From positions 1 to 64,000 of the forward strand of contig CALEVL010000308.1 in assembly GCA_937924675.1 (NCBI GenBank): a stretch of DNA of 64,000 nucleotides. Reading direction: 5' to 3'. The notes beneath the pieces are model-generated. The model was not told the DNA's origin. It searched no databases and saw nothing but the letters and a program-made list of their open reading frames with translations. Positions 59,174-64,000 of the stretch are shown here, piece after piece. How positions within the stretch are numbered: position 1 is the first letter of the stretch; the number at the start of each line of letters is the position of its first letter. A program made the position numbers and the translations under genes. The DNA is from an uncultured Ignavibacteria bacterium (GTDB taxonomy: Bacteria > Bacteroidota > Ignavibacteria > Tepidaquicellales > Tepidaquicellaceae).

Positions 59174-60067
59174 TTAAGCTCTTCCAAATTCCATCATCAC
59201 CTTCGGTACATCGGCAAGTTTTCTGTAAACCGGTACATAAGCTCTGCTTGCAAATACGTTGAAATCATTCTCTTTGATGATCTCGAGGATCTTTCTGTAA
59301 TTACGGCTCATGAGTCCTACTGTAACTCTGCTGTCGCGGTCAAGCATCCTGATTCCTTCATCGGCAGTATTGTAATATCCCGTTGCGCGGCTAATCTGAT
59401 AATGCATTAGTTCCCGAAAGTTCTTGTTTAGAGTAAATTTCATGAGGTCTTCTTCTGAGTATCCAAACTGTTCCATTTCTACCTTCGGTAAATATATTCT
59501 TCCTCCCAATGCATCTTCCTTTAAATCCCGGAGAATATTTGTCATCTGCATTGCAATGCCAAGGTCAACTGCATAAGAAAATGTATTCTCATCTTTAAAA
59601 CCAAAGACATACGTTGTCATGAGTCCTACTACTGACGCAACCTTATAGCAATATACTTTCAAATCTTCAAAATTCTCATAGCGGGTCTTGCTCAAATCCA
59701 TATTAACTCCGTCTATCAGTTCATTGGGTAGATTCTCGGGAATTCCGAAACGCGAGATCGTATCCTTTAACGCTATCATGATGGGATGATCTATAAACTC
59801 TCCGTTGTACAGTGCCTGAAGATGCTGCCTCCATTCGTCAACAGCTTCAGAAAGCTTCTCCAAACTCTCCTCAGAACTAAGCGAGCGCATGAGATTCTTA
59901 TCTACAAGATCGTCAATGTATCTGCAAAATGCGTATATGGCGTAACAAGCGTTCTTTTTTTCCGGGGGAAGGAACCGCGATGCGAAGTAAAATGTCTTCG
60001 CATGCATTTTGGACATGTTTCTGCAGTACTCGTAAGAAATTGTAAGCTTTTTGTCGATAGATATCAT
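59174..60067 (-). CDS. crtB: Phytoene/squalene synthase family protein (CrtB candidate)
   Basis: This 297-residue trans-isoprenyl diphosphate synthase couples two prenyl diphosphates head to head. The first Asp-rich motif is Y-I-D-D-L-V-D (Asp52, 53, 56). The second is Q-M-T-N-I-L-R-D-L-K-E-D at 174-185. Length and the absence of a C-terminal membrane anchor favour phytoene synthase over eukaryote-type squalene synthase. No desaturase or cyclase genes adjoin it; the carotenoid-decorating genes are at 13.5-16.5 kb. Squalene-type products (hopanoids) are possible but less likely. Confidence 0.85.
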   Translation of the reverse strand: MISIDKKLTISYEYCRNMSKMHAKTFYFASRFLPPEKKNACYAIYAFCRYIDDLVDKNLMRSLSSEESLEKLSEAVDEWRQHLQALYNGEFIDHPIMIALKDTISRFGIPENLPNELIDGVNMDLSKTRYENFEDLKVYCYKVASVVGLMTTYVFGFKDENTFSYAVDLGIAMQMTNILRDLKEDALGGRIYLPKVEMEQFGYSEEDLMKFTLNKNFRELMHYQISRATGYYNTADEGIRMLDRDSRVTVGLMSRNYRKILEIIKENDFNVFASRAYVPVYRKLADVPKVMMEFGRA

Positions 60068-60357
60068 ATAAATAGAATTTGGAAAGATTTATGCTAGCAA
60101 ACAAGTCATGAAGCCAAAATAATTCCTGCCAATATGCTAATAATTCATTAAACAAAAATTCAATGTGCAGGCACAGAAGTTTGATTAAGATCTTGAGTCT
60201 TCTTTCTTTTGAAGAATTGACCGGCAAAGCAGGCTTCAGCTATATGACTTCATTTGTCGAAGCTCCCGCAAACAAGAGAGTTCAGGTAATCTGATACCAG
60301 TCCTTGTTCCTGCTTAGATTGAATTGAGGATGATCAGATTTGCTTCACAGAATTCAT

Positions 60358-63300
60358 CTAACTCTGCAATTCATTCAACAAAATTTCATAAGCCTGATCA
60401 GGAAGCAGTTTCTTGCCTTCTTCAATGCACTCGGCAAAAATCTCTTCTCCTGTTTGCTTTTTCAGATTCTGTGTTAAAGAGTTGTACCTGTATATAAGCT
60501 TGTGATCCTTGATCAGATTTGTTGATTCATAGAATTCGTTTATATAACCAAGTAACTTGCACGCTTGCCTTAAAGCATCTCCGGCACTCAATACTTCTGC
60601 AATACCAAGAATGTTTGAGATGAGTTCTTTCCTTTGATTAGTTTCTTTGTTTATCTGAAAACTCTCCTTGAATAAAATAGCTGAAAGTTTAATGTCACCC
60701 TTTTGCATAGCAACGATTCCAAGATAGTTGAGATTGAAAGCGACTCCTGGCTTATGCCCGATCTCTTTACTTAGCTTGAGACTCTCTTCGAATAATTTCT
60801 CTGCCTTATCAATTTCTCCCATGTCAAGTCTTGCATTTCCCATGCACATAAGACTGTAAGCAACTGCCGGCTTGATCTCAGCTTCGCGGCCAATGCTTAG
60901 ACTCTCTTCAAGCAGTTCCATTACATTGCTCTGATCACCAAAATTAAGCTTTGCATCTGCAAGACTGCAGAGTGAAAACGTAAGTCCTCTCTTATCACCC
61001 AAACTTCTGAAAATTGAAATGCTCTCTTCAATAAATTCTCTTGAACGTTTCAGATCGCCTGTATGAGAAGCGATATTGCCCAACGAGATCAACGAATAAG
61101 CCACGCCCCGCTTATCTTCAAGCTCTCTGAAAATCGCAATGCATTCATCAAAAATCTTTTTCCCACGGTCAAATTCACTCTGCTCTAATGCAATACTGCC
61201 TAAGTTGTAAAGGGAATATGCAATGCCTCGCTTGTCACCGGCTTTTCTTTGCATATCGGCGCTCTCCTCAAACATCTCTGCGGCCTTTTGATAATTACCC
61301 GTTTCAAGCAATGAACTTCCCAAGTCATTAAGAAGGTAAGCGATCTTGCTCTTATCTCCCTTTTCACCTACTATCTCAAAGCACTCCTCATAAATCTTTC
61401 TTGCAAGATCATAGTCACCCAGCTCTGATCTCATTATAGCCATACTGCTCAATGATTCCGTGATTCCTTTCATATCATTTAGCTCTTTATAAATTTCTGC
61501 CGCGGTTTCACAATGTTTGATTGCACTATCTATTTCCCCCTGAAATTGCAGGCATGTACCGAGTCTCATATGTGCCTTGGCAAGCGAATGCTTTGAAGGA
61601 TTCACGGAATTATTGACAAATGTCTCAAGCCACTTTCTTCCTTCAGAGTAATGACAGCGCAGTCTCCAGAACAAACCCATCGAACCTGCCAGCCTTATAC
61701 CTCTTTCATCTTCAGGATATGGCAATGATCTTATCAAAGCAGTTTCAATGTTACCCCTTTCCTTCTCAAGATTGCCGCTCCATGTTTGAGATTCGCTTCC
61801 AATCAGATGCGGCTCGGCAGTTTCAGAGAAGTTAAGAAAATGGTTCAGATGATTGCCGGATATTTTGTAATATTCATTTGCATTCTTAAGCTTATCATAT
61901 CCGTATTGCTTTATAGTATCAAGCATTCTGAATCTTTCTGAACTTTCCTCGTAAACAATAACAGACTTGTCAGCAAGACTGTGAAGCAAATCTAAGATGT
62001 CAATTCTATCCAATTCTTCGTCATGGCAGATCTCTTCCGCAGATTCAAGATCAAATCCTCCGGAAAAGACAGACATTCTGCTCCACAAGAGTTTCTCTTT
62101 ATCAGAAAGCAGATCATAACTCCAGTCAATCAGAGCTTTGAGAGTTTGCTGTCTCGGAAGTGAAGTTCTCTTGCCTCCGGTAAGAAGATTGAACCTGTCG
62201 TCGAGCCGCGCATGAATTTTCTCAACTGACATGACCTTTGTTCTTGCTGCGGCAAGTTCAATTGCCAGCGGAATGCCATCAAGGCGGTGACAGATCTCAG
62301 CCAGAGCGGGAGCATTGTTTTCATTTATACGGAAATTCAGATTTACAGAGAGAGCTCTTTCAATGAACAAACGAACTGAATCAAATTGTGTAAGCTGTTC
62401 CGGTGATAAGTTTGTGTCTGTATCGGGAACAGACAATGAAGGTACTTTGTATTTCTGCTCACCAGAACAGTTAAGTGCTTCTCTGCTTGTAGCAATGATC
62501 TTAAGCTTAGGATGACTCTTCAGAATCATTTCGGTAAAGAGTGCGCATTCTTCTACAAGATGCTCACAATTATCAAGAATGATAAGCATATCTTTGCCGG
62601 AAAGGAAATCATTTAGCGTATCAATGGGATTTCGTCCCGCCTCCTCCTTCACTGAAAGCGAATTCATAAATGTCTGCAGGATGAGAGTAGGATCAGAGAC
62701 AGGCGCAAGCTCAATAATGAAGACACCATTTGAAAATTCATCTATCATATCTGCGCCGATTTGCAGCGCAAGCCGAGTTTTGCCCGATCCGCCAGATCCT
62801 AACAGCGTTAGAAGATTGATCTTACTCAACAATTCTCTTGCTCTTGAAATTACATCTTTCATTCCTATATAACTTGTAAGCTGAACAGGAAGATTATTAG
62901 GCCTTGCATCAAGTGTCTTTAGGGGAGGGAAATCTTCACGAAGTTCCGAAGAAATGACCTGAAACAATCTAATTGGTTGAATCAGATCCTTGAGTCTGCG
63001 TTCTCCGAGATCACGAAAAGATAAAGTCTTAAGATCAACATTTTGCTGAAGCTGCTCAGAAGTTGATGAGTAAACCTGATATGTATCATTTGAGATAAGA
63101 ATTTGCTCACCGTAAGCGGCGGACATAACTCTTGCCGTACGGGACAGAGTAATGTAACCCATATATCTACCGCCGTTCCATTCAGCACTTCCTGTATGAA
63201 TTCCAATCCTTACTTTGATTACCGCTTCACTCCAGTCTTCGTTTGCAAGATTCTTTTGAATCTCAATGGCAGCTTTAATTGCATCTCCTGAATTCTGAAA

Positions 63301-63486
63301 TGCACTGCAGAATGCATCACCGACTATATCAAACACATATCCTTTATTAAATTCAATTGCAGTCTGAAGTATAGCATGATGTTTCTCCAACGAATCATGA
63401 AGTGCTTCAGGAAATTCCTGTGCAAGCCTGGTGCTGCCTTCAATGTCCGTGAAAAGAAATGTTACATTTCCGGTTGGTACAGTCAT
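60358..63486 (-). CDS. Class III nucleotidyl cyclase-like / AAA ATPase / TPR regulator
   Basis: This 1042-residue multidomain protein starts with a cyclase homology domain (about 5-180) with metal aspartates Asp14 (F-T-D-I-E-G-S-T) and Asp57 (I-V-G-D-A-F). The transition-state asparagine is replaced by Ser115, while Arg119 is kept. A STAND-type ATPase follows (Walker A G-S-G-G-S-G-K-T at 230-237, L-I-I-L-D-N-C-E-H as Walker B, G-I-P-L-A-I-E-L-A-A). The C-terminal half has about nine 40-residue TPR repeats with L-G and A-x-S-L elements. There is no DNA-binding domain. It may be a sensor making cAMP or another nucleotide under ATPase control. The ligand is unknown. Confidence 0.85.
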   Translation of the reverse strand: MTVPTGNVTFLFTDIEGSTRLAQEFPEALHDSLEKHHAILQTAIEFNKGYVFDIVGDAFCSAFQNSGDAIKAAIEIQKNLANEDWSEAVIKVRIGIHTGSAEWNGGRYMGYITLSRTARVMSAAYGEQILISNDTYQVYSSTSEQLQQNVDLKTLSFRDLGERRLKDLIQPIRLFQVISSELREDFPPLKTLDARPNNLPVQLTSYIGMKDVISRARELLSKINLLTLLGSGGSGKTRLALQIGADMIDEFSNGVFIIELAPVSDPTLILQTFMNSLSVKEEAGRNPIDTLNDFLSGKDMLIILDNCEHLVEECALFTEMILKSHPKLKIIATSREALNCSGEQKYKVPSLSVPDTDTNLSPEQLTQFDSVRLFIERALSVNLNFRINENNAPALAEICHRLDGIPLAIELAAARTKVMSVEKIHARLDDRFNLLTGGKRTSLPRQQTLKALIDWSYDLLSDKEKLLWSRMSVFSGGFDLESAEEICHDEELDRIDILDLLHSLADKSVIVYEESSERFRMLDTIKQYGYDKLKNANEYYKISGNHLNHFLNFSETAEPHLIGSESQTWSGNLEKERGNIETALIRSLPYPEDERGIRLAGSMGLFWRLRCHYSEGRKWLETFVNNSVNPSKHSLAKAHMRLGTCLQFQGEIDSAIKHCETAAEIYKELNDMKGITESLSSMAIMRSELGDYDLARKIYEECFEIVGEKGDKSKIAYLLNDLGSSLLETGNYQKAAEMFEESADMQRKAGDKRGIAYSLYNLGSIALEQSEFDRGKKIFDECIAIFRELEDKRGVAYSLISLGNIASHTGDLKRSREFIEESISIFRSLGDKRGLTFSLCSLADAKLNFGDQSNVMELLEESLSIGREAEIKPAVAYSLMCMGNARLDMGEIDKAEKLFEESLKLSKEIGHKPGVAFNLNYLGIVAMQKGDIKLSAILFKESFQINKETNQRKELISNILGIAEVLSAGDALRQACKLLGYINEFYESTNLIKDHKLIYRYNSLTQNLKKQTGEEIFAECIEEGKKLLPDQAYEILLNELQS

Positions 63487-64000
63487 TCAAATTGGGATTA
63501 AGATATTGAAATCTAGTGTGTCAAGAGCAATCCATGACAGGGGTGTGTTAATGTACCGCTCCTGATCGCATAAAGTAAAACCAACTTGCGAAAAGAACAA
63601 TGTCTGAATAGTAACAGATACAAAATAGATATCTGCTGTTTCTGTAACATTGTTCATAGTAGCCTTATAAGCGAAGCCAGTTTCAGTTTTTTATATACTT
63701 GAAATCAAGTTCGTGTAAGTAGATTTTGCTTATAGTTGTGTCTGCACCAAACTCAATATCAACTGAATAAAAATTACAATTGAAGGAAGTACGGATCCGG
63801 CATGTGCCGGAGGATTAACTTAGGTCGAACCGTTGCTGCAAGTAGCATGTGAAGTTATTTGTAGAAATACTCATCTTAGTGGCGAAACTACATCTTTCGA
63901 AAAAATTGAAGAATCAAAATTTCAGGATAGTGGTTAATTACTCGGATCTTGAAAAAAAGAAATACTAGAATAACATTGATTCAGATTCTTTCATTAAATA
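63487..64000. other. Intergenic region to window end, no supported gene
   Basis: These 514 bp upstream of the cyclase-ATPase gene hold no credible ORF or tRNA. Two small hairpins are visible: CCGGCA-TG-TGCCGG at 63797-63810 and ACTTGA-AA-TCAAGT near 63698-63711. The region should contain the promoter for the minus-strand gene at its left end, but I cannot locate it. Confidence 0.5.

Noticed and set aside
63487..64000. tRNA or small RNA in the final gap
   Set aside because: Only two short hairpins are visible; no cloverleaf or conserved tRNA boxes could be drawn.

Overview
The window looks like chromosome of a member of the Bacteroidota/Chlorobi/Ignavibacteria assemblage, most like Ignavibacteria. 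The evidence is two secreted proteins ending in Por-type (type IX secretion) C-terminal domains with the N-[FY]-P-N-P-F-N-P motif, a serine-palmitoyltransferase-like enzyme, carotenoid-glycoside genes of the kind known from green sulfur bacteria, DUF5683-type envelope proteins, a moderately AT-rich composition, frequent TTG/GTG starts and few clear Shine-Dalgarno sites. No phage, IS element, CRISPR array, rRNA or tRNA was recognised.

Layout. 0.1-6.3 kb (+): a small unknown gene, an alpha/beta hydrolase, a bacilliredoxin, clpC, fabH and ispE. 6.3-10.5 kb (-): dsbD, then truA flanked by two DUF5683-like paralogues. 10.7-13.5 kb (+): a small unknown gene, a terminator touching the nadE start codon, nadE and gamma-glutamyltransferase. 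13.5-16.5 kb: an acyltransferase, a CrtC-like carotenoid hydratase and a CruC-like glycosyltransferase, which together look like a carotenoid glycoside ester cluster. Phytoene synthase lies far away at 59.2 kb. 16.6-28.5 kb: an M1 peptidase, rarA, an EamA transporter, dinB, a GNAT acetyltransferase, an orphan oligopeptide-binding lipoprotein, an acyl-CoA synthetase, argS and an epimerase. 28.7-30.4 kb: an SPT-like enzyme, paired with the divergent epimerase (possible sphingolipid synthesis), and a lipoprotein.

30.4-34.6 kb is a vitamin B12 locus: cobalamin riboswitch, terminator, btuB, cobalamin adenosyltransferase, a BFD-like [2Fe-2S] protein and a BtuG-like beta-propeller lipoprotein. 34.6-44.6 kb is a long co-directional run. 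It opens with the most unusual pair in the window: a JAMM-protease/transmembrane/LysM protein and a ubiquitin-conjugating-enzyme (E2)-like protein. Then follow a gamma-carbonic anhydrase, an unknown protein, ybeY, a Smg-like gene, topA, a Tat-exported TldD, a PmbA/TldE homologue and a Xer recombinase. A repeat-rich 400-bp gap follows.

45-52.5 kb (-): an ICMT-like methyltransferase, a HAD phosphatase, smc and a GH2-like protein that has lost both catalytic glutamates and carries a multi-pass membrane domain. 53-64 kb: a small coiled-coil protein, two T9SS cargo proteins, a helical unknown, crtB and a cyclase-ATPase-TPR protein. The last 514 bp hold no gene I can support.

The best candidate for an undescribed system is the E2-like/JAMM-LysM pair. 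No E1 or ubiquitin-like protein is visible here, and its membrane/peptidoglycan-linked design does not match the CBASS or Bil operons I know of. Family assignments come from reading motifs, not from searches.
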